Below are positions 46,115 through 56,273 of a stretch of DNA of 64,000 nt, piece after piece (the first letter of the stretch is position 1; the number at the start of each line of letters is the position of its first letter). The DNA is from Gammaproteobacteria bacterium (GTDB taxonomy: Bacteria; Pseudomonadota; Gammaproteobacteria; Steroidobacterales; Steroidobacteraceae). The notes beneath the pieces were generated by a model that made no database searches, was not told the origin of the DNA, and saw only the letters and a list, made by a program, of their open reading frames with translations. A program made the translations under genes and the position numbers. The stretch lies in assembly GCA_028293745.1 (NCBI GenBank), contig JAQGOF010000204.1:1-64000 (forward strand), written 5' to 3'.

Positions 46115-47947
46115 ATGTCCGCACCCATACAGCGCATCAACCCAATCGTAAGCGAAGTCACCGCGCGCATCCGAGATCGCAGTCGCAGGCACCGATCAGA
46201 ATATCTCGCCCGCATGAAGGCAGAGACCGCCTCGGCCAGCACCCGCTCGAGACTGTCGTGCGGCAATCTGGCACACGGTTTCGCAGCGTCAATCCCGGCG
46301 GACAAGGACGCGCTGAAGAGCCTGCGGTGGCCGAACCTGGCCATAGTGACCGCGTACAACGACATGTTGTCCGCGCACCAACCCTTCGAAAGCTATCCCG
46401 GTCTGATCCGTATAGCCGCGCGCGAAGCTGGTGCAACGGCCCAGGTTGCGGGCGGCGTACCGGCCATGTGCGACGGCGTCACCCAGGGCCAGTCCGGCAT
46501 GGAGTTGTCGCTATTCAGCCGCGATGTCATCGCGATGTCCACCGGCATCGCGCTGTCCCACGGCATGTTCGATGGCACGCTGTGCCTCGGCGTATGCGAC
46601 AAGATTGTACCCGGTCTGCTCATCGGCGCGCTCGCCTTCGGCCATCTGCCGACGATTTTCGTCCCCGCAGGCCCCATGACCTCGGGCCTGGCCAACAAGG
46701 AGAAGGGCCGCATCCGCCAGTTGTTTGCCGAAGGCAAGGCGACGCGCGAGGCCCTGCTTCAGTGCGAAGCGGACAGCTACCATTCCGCCGGAACGTGCAC
46801 CTTCTATGGCACGGCCAACAGCAACCAGATGCTGATGGAAGTTATGGGGTTGCATATGCCCGGCAGCGCCTTCGTCAATCCCAACACCCCGCTGCGTGAC
46901 CTGCTCACTGCGGCTGCGACCCGCCGTGCCGCCAAAATTACCGCTCTCGGCGAGGAGCACGTGCCTCTCGCCGCTGTCGTCAGTGAAGAGACGGTCGTGA
47001 ACGCGATCGTCGGACTCCTCGCAACCGGTGGCTCGACCAACCACACACTGCATTTGGTTGCGATGGCCCGGGCAGCCGGCATCGTCATCGACTGGAATGA
47101 CTTCAGCGAGCTCTCCGAGGCAGTACCGCTGCTTGCCCGGATCTATCCGAACGGCAGCGCCGACGTGAATCACTTCCATGCCGCCGGTGGAATGGGATTC
47201 CTGATTCGCGAGCTGTTGCAGGCCGGTTTGATGCACGAGGATGTGCAAACCGTCGCCGGCCGCGGACTGCGTGCCTACACCCAGGAACCCTGGCTGTCCC
47301 CCGAAGGACTCGCCTGGCGCGACGCGCCAGTGCAGAGCGGCGATACGAGTGTATTGCGACCCGCCAGCGATCCTTTCAGCGCGGATGGCGGTCTCAAACT
47401 CCTTCGCGGCAATCTCGGGCGCTCGATGATCAAGGTGTCCGCCGTCAAGAGCGAACACCGCGTCGTAGAAGCGCCGGCCCGTGTGTTTGATTCACAAGAC
47501 GATGTGATCAGTGCTTTCAAGACTGGAGAGCTTGCGCGTGATGTCGTTGTCGTGGTTCGTCACCAAGGGCCGCGGGCGAATGGAATGCCCGAGCTCCACA
47601 AGCTGACACCCGCGTTGACGTCGCTGCAGAGCAAGGGCTTCAAAATCGCACTGATCACCGATGGGCGGATGTCAGGGGCCTCCGGGGCGGTGCCGGCAGC
47701 GATTCACGTGACTCCCGAATGCCTCAGCGGCGGCCCGCTCGGAAAAATACGCGATGGTGATGTAGTACGGCTTGATAGCTTTGCCGGGACGTTGGATGCA
47801 CATGTGCCGTCTGCAGTTTGGGATCAGCGAACCCATGCCGCTGCCGACGTGAGCGGCAACTCGCATGGCGTGGGAAGGGAGCTGTTCAAGCTGTTCCGCG
47901 CCAACGCGGCCGAGGCGGAGCAGGGCGGCGGCGTCTGCGTTCCCTGA
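46115..47947 (+). CDS. edd: phosphogluconate dehydratase
   Basis: ILVD/Edd family: [51 protein letters not shown]. Confidence 0.95.
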   Translation: MSAPIQRINPIVSEVTARIRDRSRRHRSEYLARMKAETASASTRSRLSCGNLAHGFAASIPADKDALKSLRWPNLAIVTAYNDMLSAHQPFESYPGLIRIAAREAGATAQVAGGVPAMCDGVTQGQSGMELSLFSRDVIAMSTGIALSHGMFDGTLCLGVCDKIVPGLLIGALAFGHLPTIFVPAGPMTSGLANKEKGRIRQLFAEGKATREALLQCEADSYHSAGTCTFYGTANSNQMLMEVMGLHMPGSAFVNPNTPLRDLLTAAATRRAAKITALGEEHVPLAAVVSEETVVNAIVGLLATGGSTNHTLHLVAMARAAGIVIDWNDFSELSEAVPLLARIYPNGSADVNHFHAAGGMGFLIRELLQAGLMHEDVQTVAGRGLRAYTQEPWLSPEGLAWRDAPVQSGDTSVLRPASDPFSADGGLKLLRGNLGRSMIKVSAVKSEHRVVEAPARVFDSQDDVISAFKTGELARDVVVVVRHQGPRANGMPELHKLTPALTSLQSKGFKIALITDGRMSGASGAVPAAIHVTPECLSGGPLGKIRDGDVVRLDSFAGTLDAHVPSAVWDQRTHAAADVSGNSHGVGRELFKLFRANAAEAEQGGGVCVP

Positions 47948-47958
47948 GACTCGGAATC

Positions 47959-49509
47959 CTAAGCCCCCGCTAGTGCGTAAAGATGTTTGACGTAGGAAAG
48001 AGTTGCCTCCGCCATCCCGTGTACCGCGGGATTGCCCGACTCGATGACGTAATACTCATCCGGTGCATGCTGTCGGCTGCCGTGTCCGGTACCGAAATGT
48101 CCGGCGGGCAGAGCGACGGGCGGGCCTGTGAACAGGTAGCCGGGCCATGAGCCTGCAAGGCGCGGGCTCAGGCTGACGGGCATTCCCTCTGCCCTGTAGA
48201 CGGACGTCGAAGCCTTGATCAGCGGTGAGCTCTCGTCCGTCTGCGTGGGATCGTAGCCCCCGGTGACCTTGACCTCGATATCACCGTACCCACGCTTGGC
48301 CAGATGCGCCTTCAGTTTGGCTTCCGCTTCGGCAGCAGTCTGGTCGGGGACCAGGCGCATATCGAGCTTGGCAGTGGCTTTGGAAGGCAGCACAGTCTTG
48401 CCACCCGGGCCGGTATAGCCGGCAAACATCCCCTCGATATTCACTGTCGGCTGGGACGCCAGCCGTTCCAGCGCATCGCGGTAGGACAGATCGCGGACCC
48501 AATGTTGTACACCCAACAGCTTCCTGGCGTCGGCCTCCTGGGTGGCAGCGACCTCTGCGGCGATGATCTGCTTCTGGCGTTCGGTCAACGGCTTCACATG
48601 CTCGAACCAACCGTCGATGGCGGGGTCGTTACCGTCCTCCGACACCAGCGTCGACAACGCCTTGACCATCCTCCAAACGGCGCTGTCGAGCTCAGCTTTG
48701 TAGCTGGAATGAATGTCATCCTTGGCGCCGCGGCCCCATCTTTGCGTCGAGGCCACCAGTTCGACCTCGATCAGCCCCTTGGCGCCCAGCGCGACCCTGA
48801 CGTCGCCTTGTGGCGATTGCGAAGCAAAGGGCATGAAGACCTCATGGCACTTGGAGAGCGCCGCCAGTACCTCCGGGCGATGCACCACCTGGCCGAAATG
48901 GGGCGAGCCGATCTCCTCTTCACCCTCTGCCACCAGCACAATGTTGACCGGCGGCTTGCGGCCGGCCGCTTTGAGCGCATGCAAAGCGGCAAGCCAGGTG
49001 GCCTCCGGTCCCTTCTGGTTGATCGCACCGCGGCCGATCATCACCTTGCCAAAGGGCGGCCTGTCGACGATGGCCGCATCCAATGGAGGAGAGCTCCATT
49101 CCGATGGATCGAACTGTTTGACGTCGTACATGAAATACATGCCGACCGTGCGCCGCGCGCCCGCATCCAACGTGGCGAACACGCCGGGCTGACCGTCGGT
49201 GGGTAGCATCGTCGCGGTCTGAAAGCCCGCTTCCTTGAGGAGGTCGATCATCATCTGACAGCCCTCCTTCATGTTGCGATTCTCCGCCGCAATCGAGGGC
49301 AGCGCGATCCAGCTCTGCAGGCGCTTGATGGCCTCCGGCCGCTGCTTATCAATGGCAGCGTGGACAGCGGACAGGTCGCCCCCGAATTTCGAACCGGCTT
49401 TATCAACAGCCGCCCGAAGCAACCGCGGCGTGGCCAGCGTAACGCCGGCTGCCGCGGCCATCATCAACAAACCACGCCTGTCTCGCTGTTCGACCGTCCA
49501 TTCACTCAT
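47959..49509 (-). CDS. M20-family peptidase-like protein with altered metal ligands
   Basis: VGMYFMYDVKQFDP, GRGAINQKGP, VAEGEEEIGSPHF, MRLVPDQTAAEAEAKL; RDRRGLL signal-like N-terminus. Confidence 0.85.
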   Translation of the reverse strand: MSEWTVEQRDRRGLLMMAAAAGVTLATPRLLRAAVDKAGSKFGGDLSAVHAAIDKQRPEAIKRLQSWIALPSIAAENRNMKEGCQMMIDLLKEAGFQTATMLPTDGQPGVFATLDAGARRTVGMYFMYDVKQFDPSEWSSPPLDAAIVDRPPFGKVMIGRGAINQKGPEATWLAALHALKAAGRKPPVNIVLVAEGEEEIGSPHFGQVVHRPEVLAALSKCHEVFMPFASQSPQGDVRVALGAKGLIEVELVASTQRWGRGAKDDIHSSYKAELDSAVWRMVKALSTLVSEDGNDPAIDGWFEHVKPLTERQKQIIAAEVAATQEADARKLLGVQHWVRDLSYRDALERLASQPTVNIEGMFAGYTGPGGKTVLPSKATAKLDMRLVPDQTAAEAEAKLKAHLAKRGYGDIEVKVTGGYDPTQTDESSPLIKASTSVYRAEGMPVSLSPRLAGSWPGYLFTGPPVALPAGHFGTGHGSRQHAPDEYYVIESGNPAVHGMAEATLSYVKHLYALAGA

Positions 49510-49574
49510 TTGATCCTCCAGGGTACGATAAGCGCGCGACGAGATATTAACACTTACCACACAGGAGGCACCGC

Positions 49575-52256
49575 ATGCGCATTCACTTCATCCCCGCCGG
49601 CGGCGTCGCGAAGTGCCTGGTTCTCGGGCTCGCTCCGGCCCTGGTGGCGTCCTGTGCCAAACACAGCGCCCCCACGATCCGCGCCGACAATGCCCGCTTC
49701 GAGTTCCTGACACCCTCGCTGGTGCGCATGGAGTACTCGCCTTCCGCCACGTTTGTAGATTCACCCACCGCGGTCGTGCAGAAGAGAGACTGGCCGGTAG
49801 TTCAGGTCCACTCCCTGCAGAAGGACGGCTGGCTGATCGCCACCACCAGTGCCATGACATTGCGTTACCGGATGCGATCCGGTCCGTTTACCGCGGCCAA
49901 CCTCGAGGTAACCTGGATCGATCCCACCAGCGGTGCACACGATTGGCATCCGGGTGACATAGACAGGCGGAATCTGGGTGGACTCACGTATTCCCTGGAC
50001 AACGTCAGCAAAGACAACCTCCCCGAAGGTCACACCGATCTCGACAGTCCGGTCAACGACCTCATTCCAGGGATCGACGTGCTGCTCGGCGAGGCAAAGC
50101 CCGGGCTGCTGAGCCGCAGCGGTTACGCACTCATCGACGACAGTCAGACCCCGGTGTGGAATGCGCAGAAAGCATGGATAGAGCCACGCCCGCAGCAGAA
50201 CGGGCAGGATTGGTATCTCTTCACATACAACCGCGACTACCGCAAGGTGCTGGGCGAATACGCGCAGCTTTGCGGACCCGTCCCGATGATCCCGCGCTAC
50301 GCGCTCGGCCCGTGGATCACGGATTTCAATTTCGAATACTTTCCCGGCTCGGCGGCGGCAGAGCAACCCGAGTTCAAACAGTACAATCAGCAATACCTCG
50401 AGGATGAGGTCTCCCGGCTGCGTGCGAGCCACATTCCGTTCGACACGCTGGTGCTGGATTTCGCCTGGCACAACTACGGCTGGGAGGGCGGCTATGACTG
50501 GAGTCCGCTCTTCCCGCACCCCGATCAGCTCTCCAGCTGGCTGCATGGCCAAGGCATCAAACTGAGCCTCAACGATCATCCAGGTTACGCCAACACCGAG
50601 GAAAGCATCGTGTCGTTCGAGGACAGCCATGCACCGGCAGTGTTGCAAGCCCTCGGCCGCCCACTGCCTGTAAGACCATCGTTCGACATGGATATATCCA
50701 AGCTGTTGAAGCTCTCCACCGATCCCAACGGCATCGGCTGGTATCGGGCATCGATTCAACTACCGGTAAAGCTGCCTGACGCGCTGTATCTGTACGTGGG
50801 CGAGGTGACGAAGACTTATCAGATACTCGTCAACGGGAAGGAAGTGACGCACAGCCCTGTCCACTGGCCGCAACGTCTGACCTATGCCGATCTCATTCCC
50901 TACGTCAAAGCAGGCAGGCAGAACGAGATCATCCTGCGCGTAGAGCCGGGCGTTGACGGCAGTGGTGGAATCCTGCGTGGTCCGGTCGCGATCAGGAATG
51001 TCGAGCCACCCAAACGGATCTATTTCGACCTGTCCAATCAGGAGCAGGCCGCGATTTCCATGCGCGAGTTGCACAAACCCCTGATGCAGCAAGGCGTGGA
51101 CGTCTGGTGGGTCGATGGCGGCAGCGGTGCCGTTGACATGCCCGGCCTGAACAAGCAGCTATGGACCAACAAGGTCTTCTATGACTATTCCCAGCAGGAG
51201 ACCGGCCGGCGCGGATTCATCCTGGGCCGCTACGGTGATTGGGGGAGCGAACGTTATCCGGCGTTCTTCACCGGCGACACCTATTCTCAGTGGCCGGTGC
51301 TCGCCTATGAGGTCGCGTTCACCGCGCGCGGCGGCAACGTACTGGTGCCTTACATCAGTCATGACATCGGAGGATTCCACGGCGCCAGGATCGATTACGA
51401 CCTGTATGCACGCTGGATCGAGTTCGGCACCTTCAGCCCCATCCTGCGCATGCACAGCGCCCACGCCAACCCGCGTGAGGGGAACATGCGCATGCCGTGG
51501 GTTTATGGCAGCGACGGCGTGGCGCTGATGAAGAAATACTTCACTCTGCGCACGCAACTGACTCCCTACCTGTATACGTACACGTGGCTGGCGCACAAGC
51601 AGTCCATGCCGATCCTGCGGCCACTGTATCTGCAATACCCGGACCTGGAAGAGGCCTACCAGCACTCCCGCGAATACTTCTTCGGAGACGAAATGCTGGT
51701 CGCTCCCGTACTCGACGCAAGCGGCGATCAAGCCATCTATCTTCCACCGGGTCGGTGGATGGATTTCTTTACCGGCAAACACTATGACGGTGGCGCCACC
51801 TTCACAGCGCACTACGCCGTCGATGAAACACCGGTATTCGTCCGCGAAGGCGCGCTCATTCCCGAGCAGGACGTAAGCGACTACTCCGATCAGAAACCGC
51901 TGGACACCCTCATCCTCAACGTCTTCGGATCCGGCACGGGCCGCTTCGAACTGTACGAAGATGACGGAATTTCGCTCGACTACGCCCAGGGCCAACACGC
52001 ACTGACGGCGATGACTTATGCCACGAGCAGCAATGGTCTGCATCATCTGGTCATCGAGCCAACCAAAGGTACGTTTCAGGGCCAGGTGCAGGCACGCTCA
52101 TACGAACTGCGCATCCACGCTGCTGACAGACCTTCATCGGTAACCGTGAATGACAAGGATGTGGGCCTGGTCACCTGGGATGCAAAACAAGCAATCGCGG
52201 TGATCGCGTTACCGAAGCAAACAATCCGGGACAGGATCACCGTGGCGTGGCGGTAA
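49575..52256 (+). CDS. glycoside hydrolase family 31 enzyme, exported, with inserted beta-sandwich
   Basis: PRYALGPWITDFNFEY; VDVWWVDGGSG; RYPAFFTGDTYSQWPVLAYEV; LRMHSAHANPRE. Confidence 0.9.
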   Translation: MRIHFIPAGGVAKCLVLGLAPALVASCAKHSAPTIRADNARFEFLTPSLVRMEYSPSATFVDSPTAVVQKRDWPVVQVHSLQKDGWLIATTSAMTLRYRMRSGPFTAANLEVTWIDPTSGAHDWHPGDIDRRNLGGLTYSLDNVSKDNLPEGHTDLDSPVNDLIPGIDVLLGEAKPGLLSRSGYALIDDSQTPVWNAQKAWIEPRPQQNGQDWYLFTYNRDYRKVLGEYAQLCGPVPMIPRYALGPWITDFNFEYFPGSAAAEQPEFKQYNQQYLEDEVSRLRASHIPFDTLVLDFAWHNYGWEGGYDWSPLFPHPDQLSSWLHGQGIKLSLNDHPGYANTEESIVSFEDSHAPAVLQALGRPLPVRPSFDMDISKLLKLSTDPNGIGWYRASIQLPVKLPDALYLYVGEVTKTYQILVNGKEVTHSPVHWPQRLTYADLIPYVKAGRQNEIILRVEPGVDGSGGILRGPVAIRNVEPPKRIYFDLSNQEQAAISMRELHKPLMQQGVDVWWVDGGSGAVDMPGLNKQLWTNKVFYDYSQQETGRRGFILGRYGDWGSERYPAFFTGDTYSQWPVLAYEVAFTARGGNVLVPYISHDIGGFHGARIDYDLYARWIEFGTFSPILRMHSAHANPREGNMRMPWVYGSDGVALMKKYFTLRTQLTPYLYTYTWLAHKQSMPILRPLYLQYPDLEEAYQHSREYFFGDEMLVAPVLDASGDQAIYLPPGRWMDFFTGKHYDGGATFTAHYAVDETPVFVREGALIPEQDVSDYSDQKPLDTLILNVFGSGTGRFELYEDDGISLDYAQGQHALTAMTYATSSNGLHHLVIEPTKGTFQGQVQARSYELRIHAADRPSSVTVNDKDVGLVTWDAKQAIAVIALPKQTIRDRITVAWR

Positions 52257-52282
52257 CCCGCGCTCATATGCGCGCGCACGAC

Positions 52283-52550
52283 CTACCACACGAAGGGCAC
52301 GAGCCGGTGCCGGACGCGTTTGCGGTATTCCGTATATCCGGGCAGGTTTCTGCAAAGGAAACGCTCTTCATCAAAGAGCCGCCACAACAAAAGCGGCAGC
52401 ACTGCCCCGAATACGACGAGCCCCCAGTACGAGCCCAGCGCCAGCGGCGTTCCAAGGAGGTACAACAAGGCGCCCGCGTACATCGGGTGACGGACGCATG
52501 AAACCCCCGGTTCTCGAGCTCGACCACACCGGGTTGCCGAGCAAAGACTC
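52283..52550 (-). pseudogene. isoprenylcysteine carboxyl methyltransferase (ICMT)-like C-terminal remnant with frameshift
   Basis: VRHPMYAGALLYLLGTPLALGSYWGL...RNLPGYTEYRKRVRHRLVPFVW in one frame; VVELENRG in another, break at a GGGGG run. Confidence 0.7.
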
Positions 52551-52558
52551 CGCTTGGC

Positions 52559-53017
52559 TCAGCCCGCCCCAGCGTTGCGTCGCTCCTGCATCCGTTGCTT
52601 CAACTCCTCGTGTAACTGCTTCTCAATCTGCGCATATTCCTTCTGCTGCGCCGGGGACAGCAGCGCGTTGATCTGCTTGTCGCTCTCCGCCACGATCGTC
52701 CGCAGCTCGCGCCGGCGTTTCAGCGGCCGCGCGCTGCTGTCCGATAGCACACCTTTCAACCTTTCCTGAGGGCTGGCAATGATCGGAGTGAGCGCGCTCG
52801 TCTGTTCCGCGGTGAGCGAGAGCTTTGTCTGCAAACGGCTCACCACCTCTTCCGGGCTTGGGAAGGCGGTGCCTGCGGCCGGGGCCCCAGCGGCAGCCGA
52901 CGGCTGAGTGCCCGCCTCGGGCTCAGTAGCGTACAGACTCGGCGCCACCGAGCAGGTGGCGACAACGGCCAGGAGCGCGGCCAGCAGCGGCTTGTTCGCG
53001 ATAGTTGGCTTCTTCAT
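52559..53017 (-). CDS. Spy/CpxP-like periplasmic protein
   Basis: Signal peptide; LTAEQTSALTPIIASPQERLKGVL...LLSPAQQKEYAQIEKQLHEELKQRMQER. Confidence 0.7.
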   Translation of the reverse strand: MKKPTIANKPLLAALLAVVATCSVAPSLYATEPEAGTQPSAAAGAPAAGTAFPSPEEVVSRLQTKLSLTAEQTSALTPIIASPQERLKGVLSDSSARPLKRRRELRTIVAESDKQINALLSPAQQKEYAQIEKQLHEELKQRMQERRNAGAG

Positions 53018-53268
53018 TGCAGTCTCCCATTGGCTTGCAGAGCGCCCATCGTGGGCACGCGGAACCACTTCCGTGGATGTTGCGTGAAGAACGCGGCAAG
53101 CGGCGTGACGTGCACACAGCCGGTGTAAGCACTCGTTTCGGAATGCCAATCTGAAACAAGTGGTTACGTTTTGCCCGCCTGCTGCACGCAGCATGGAAGT
53201 GGGCCTCAAGCAAGACTGAGAGTCCGGCCGTGAGTCATCCGTCGTTTTGGGGCGCTACACTGATAGAG

Positions 53269-53342
53269 TGGAGCGGGTGATGGGAATCGAACCCACGTTA
53301 GCAGCTTGGGAAGCTGCAGTTCTACCATTGAACTACACCCGC
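53269..53342 (-). tRNA. tRNA-Gly (anticodon CCC), CCA end encoded
   Basis: GCGGGTGTAGTTCAATGGTAGAACTGCAGCTTCCCAAGCTGCTAACGTGGGTTCGATTCCCATCACCCGCTCCA folds as cloverleaf. Confidence 0.97.
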
Positions 53343-53399
53343 AATCCGGATGGATTTTACGGGACTTCCCTCACCCTCCGCAAATCGGCACCCCGGAGC

Positions 53400-56057
53400 C
53401 TACTTCCCCTCGAAATCGTACCGCACGCCGAACAGGTAGTCCTGGCTGTAGAACTCCCGCTGAATCGGCCGATCCGGCGTTCCCTGGTAAAACCTATGCG
53501 GCGTGTTGAGCAGATTCTTGATGTTGAAGTAAATCCCCAGCTGCTTGCTGAAGGCATAAGTGCTGCCAAAATCCATGGATGTGCGCTGTGCGTTGTAGAC
53601 GTCGCTGGTCCTGTCGCCGCCGATGGAGAACAGGTCCGCGGAGACCGAGTAGGCCGCCACCTTCAGACCCAACCCATACTTTTCATAGAATATGGTCGCG
53701 TTCCAGGTCTCCTTCGAGGTCGACGGCAGCCTCGAGTGCTCGCCGGGCCGGATCTCAAACCGCGAATCCACCAGCGTGAGGTTGGCGCCCGCCCCCAATC
53801 CGCTCAACGCTCCGGGGAGCTCCGTGAAGCGCTGCTCCCAGTTGAGTTCCAGACCACGCGCGTAGGATGGGCCGGCGTTGGCGTAAGTGTTGTGTTTGAG
53901 GGGCAGGCCGCTGGCAGGATCAATCACGATGCCGAGGTTGTTATTGACGATGTAGTTTTTGATTTCCTTGTCGAACAGCCCGAGCGAGAGGATGCCGGCA
54001 TTCGGCAGATATTTTTCGATTGATACATCGAAATTGTTCGCGGTGGCGGGCTTCAGCTTCGGATTGCCTTCGGTGAGGAAACCCGAGCCCAGATCGATGG
54101 TTTGCGACGCGTTGACCTGGTTGAACCCCGGCCGGGCGATCGTGGACGAATACGTCGCACGCGCAACCAGGGTCGGCATGATTTCATAGCGCGTCTGCAG
54201 ACTGGGGAAGGCATTGGTGTAACTGTTGTCGGCGCGTACCGGCGAATAGATCAGATTCCCGGTCACTGGGTCGGTTGCCGGCGCTCCATTCGAAAACGCG
54301 ACCTTGTACGCGCCCAAGGTATCCTTGGTTCTTTCAACCCGCACCCCGCCAACGATCCCGACCGGGCCGATGCCCATCTCGTACTGGACATACGCGGCGT
54401 AGACGTCCTCCTTGGCATCGAGGTATTGCTGCAGACTGCTCGCCTGATCCGTAATGAACTGCGTTTGCTGTCCCGCTAGAAGCGACTGCAGATAGCCCGG
54501 CCGGATGTCTATGCCATTCTGGTACTGCGAGGCGTAGTAGGTCTCGTTGGGACCATAGCCGGCGTCTGACAGAAGCAGGGCGGGCAGCGTGGGGAACGAA
54601 TAGGGTTGGGTGCTCAGCCCCTTGTGTCGCAGACGGGCGTTGATCCCGCTCTTCAAACTCTCCCTGTCGAATCCACCCCAATGGAGCGGCACTTCCACGT
54701 TCACAGCCAGCGATCGCTCCTTATCGTAATTGTAGGCCGTACTGTTCGAGAATCCAGTGAACTGATAGAGGGTCGGATCGAGATAGTTCGCCCCGGTAAT
54801 CGTGTATATCGGCGTGTGGCCCCGTCCCGTCGAGCTGTAATCAATCACTCCGGTCGGGGGCCCCGTGTAGGTGAACGCCGAGTTGTAGTCGTACGGCTTG
54901 CTCCAGTCGCCCTTAGTGAACCCCAGGCGGTAATCCAGGATAACGCCATCGAAAACGTTCCTGCCGCCGACCATGGCCACCTGATCTTTCGCAGTTTCCT
55001 TCTCGTCGCGCATATTCTTCTGAATCGCGCTGCCGCCCTGCAACGTATCCTCGAGCAGGCCGTTAGCCAGGGCGACCGGGTTACCGTCGGGGGTCAGATT
55101 GAGAAACTGCCGGTAGTACCTTTCCGTGTAACCGGCATCGAAGGCGCGGATGTACCAGCTGTTATCCGGGTCAGGCTGATAGCCGAGATCCATGCCGTAC
55201 CCATGGCGCTTGCGGTTCAGCTCGTAGTCGCGCTGCTGGATGTTGTTGATCGCGTAATACGGGTAACCCCCGCCATTGACATAGGCGGGTTCCGCATCAT
55301 CGATGCCGCGCCAATTCTCGTTATACGAGTAGGTCAACACGACTGAGAAGGGCCGGTCGCTATACGCGTCCACATTCGATTCGGATGGCTTTCCCGCGCC
55401 GCCGAAGCGGCCACCCGTGGTAATCGCGACGTCGATGACGGGCTTGCGACGCAGAGGTTCGTAGCCTGAACCGACGTTTCCTTCGGCAAACCACGCGCCA
55501 TTCGTTGGTGCCGTCTTCGGCGTAATCTCGATCGTGCCACCGAGCGCTTCCGCATCCATGCTCGGCAGGTTGGACTTGGTGACGGTGAGCGCGCCGACCA
55601 GGCCGATTGGGATCGAGTCGAGCGTCACGGCGCGGTAGCCGCCGAACGGTGACGCATTGTTCGTCGGAGGCAGGCGCAGACCAGCGAAGGTCGTGCTGTT
55701 CAAATCAGCGTCAAAGCCGCGAATATTGACGTAGCGTCCCTCTCCCTCGTCAGTCTCGAGGGAGATTCCGGGAATTCGGCGGACGGCCTCGCCCGTGCTC
55801 ACGTCCGGCAGTTTGCGTATTTCCGTATAGGTCGCAATGTCGATCAGATTCGGCGCTTCCATTTGCGCCTCGCGTGCCTGCTCCACGGTGGTGCGCTGCG
55901 CAGTGACGGTAATTTCCTGCAACGCGTTCCCGCCACTCCCCGCGTCGGCCGCGTCCGCGGTTGCACCGCCCTCGGCTGTACCCGCCACACATACACCCAG
56001 AAAGGCCTGCAGGGCGAAAAATGCCCCGCAGCCGTGCAGCCGGTAAAATCGATGCAT
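53400..56057 (-). CDS. TonB-dependent receptor
   Basis: N-terminal plug (EAVRRIPGISLETDEGEGRYVNIRGFDADLNSTTFAGLRLP), C-terminal aromatic-containing beta-barrel strands. Confidence 0.93.
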   Translation of the reverse strand: MHRFYRLHGCGAFFALQAFLGVCVAGTAEGGATADAADAGSGGNALQEITVTAQRTTVEQAREAQMEAPNLIDIATYTEIRKLPDVSTGEAVRRIPGISLETDEGEGRYVNIRGFDADLNSTTFAGLRLPPTNNASPFGGYRAVTLDSIPIGLVGALTVTKSNLPSMDAEALGGTIEITPKTAPTNGAWFAEGNVGSGYEPLRRKPVIDVAITTGGRFGGAGKPSESNVDAYSDRPFSVVLTYSYNENWRGIDDAEPAYVNGGGYPYYAINNIQQRDYELNRKRHGYGMDLGYQPDPDNSWYIRAFDAGYTERYYRQFLNLTPDGNPVALANGLLEDTLQGGSAIQKNMRDEKETAKDQVAMVGGRNVFDGVILDYRLGFTKGDWSKPYDYNSAFTYTGPPTGVIDYSSTGRGHTPIYTITGANYLDPTLYQFTGFSNSTAYNYDKERSLAVNVEVPLHWGGFDRESLKSGINARLRHKGLSTQPYSFPTLPALLLSDAGYGPNETYYASQYQNGIDIRPGYLQSLLAGQQTQFITDQASSLQQYLDAKEDVYAAYVQYEMGIGPVGIVGGVRVERTKDTLGAYKVAFSNGAPATDPVTGNLIYSPVRADNSYTNAFPSLQTRYEIMPTLVARATYSSTIARPGFNQVNASQTIDLGSGFLTEGNPKLKPATANNFDVSIEKYLPNAGILSLGLFDKEIKNYIVNNNLGIVIDPASGLPLKHNTYANAGPSYARGLELNWEQRFTELPGALSGLGAGANLTLVDSRFEIRPGEHSRLPSTSKETWNATIFYEKYGLGLKVAAYSVSADLFSIGGDRTSDVYNAQRTSMDFGSTYAFSKQLGIYFNIKNLLNTPHRFYQGTPDRPIQREFYSQDYLFGVRYDFEGK

Positions 56058-56273
56058 AGCGCCTCCGCTTTGAGTCACAAACGTAACTCAGTGTGTCGAC
56101 GGCGCATTTCGCTTTTATGACAGTGCGTCCTTCACTTTATTCTGCAAACCAACTCCAGCGGGCTTTGAAAGCTATCTGAAAGAAACTATAGACCGGGTAG
56201 GTGCGACCGCAGCCGGCACGCGCCGTGCTGATGCACGGCGCGGCGTAAAGCTCCGGTGCCGATCAGGCGGCGC

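Noticed and set aside
46511-47458. 315-aa minus-strand ORF
   Set aside because: Antisense shadow of edd.
48304-49206. 300-aa plus-strand ORF
   Set aside because: Antisense to the M20-family gene; no independent coding evidence.
53269-53342. tRNA-Gly as an integration site for a mobile element
   Set aside because: No integrase, no direct repeat of the tRNA 3' end noticed, and flanking genes look chromosomal.
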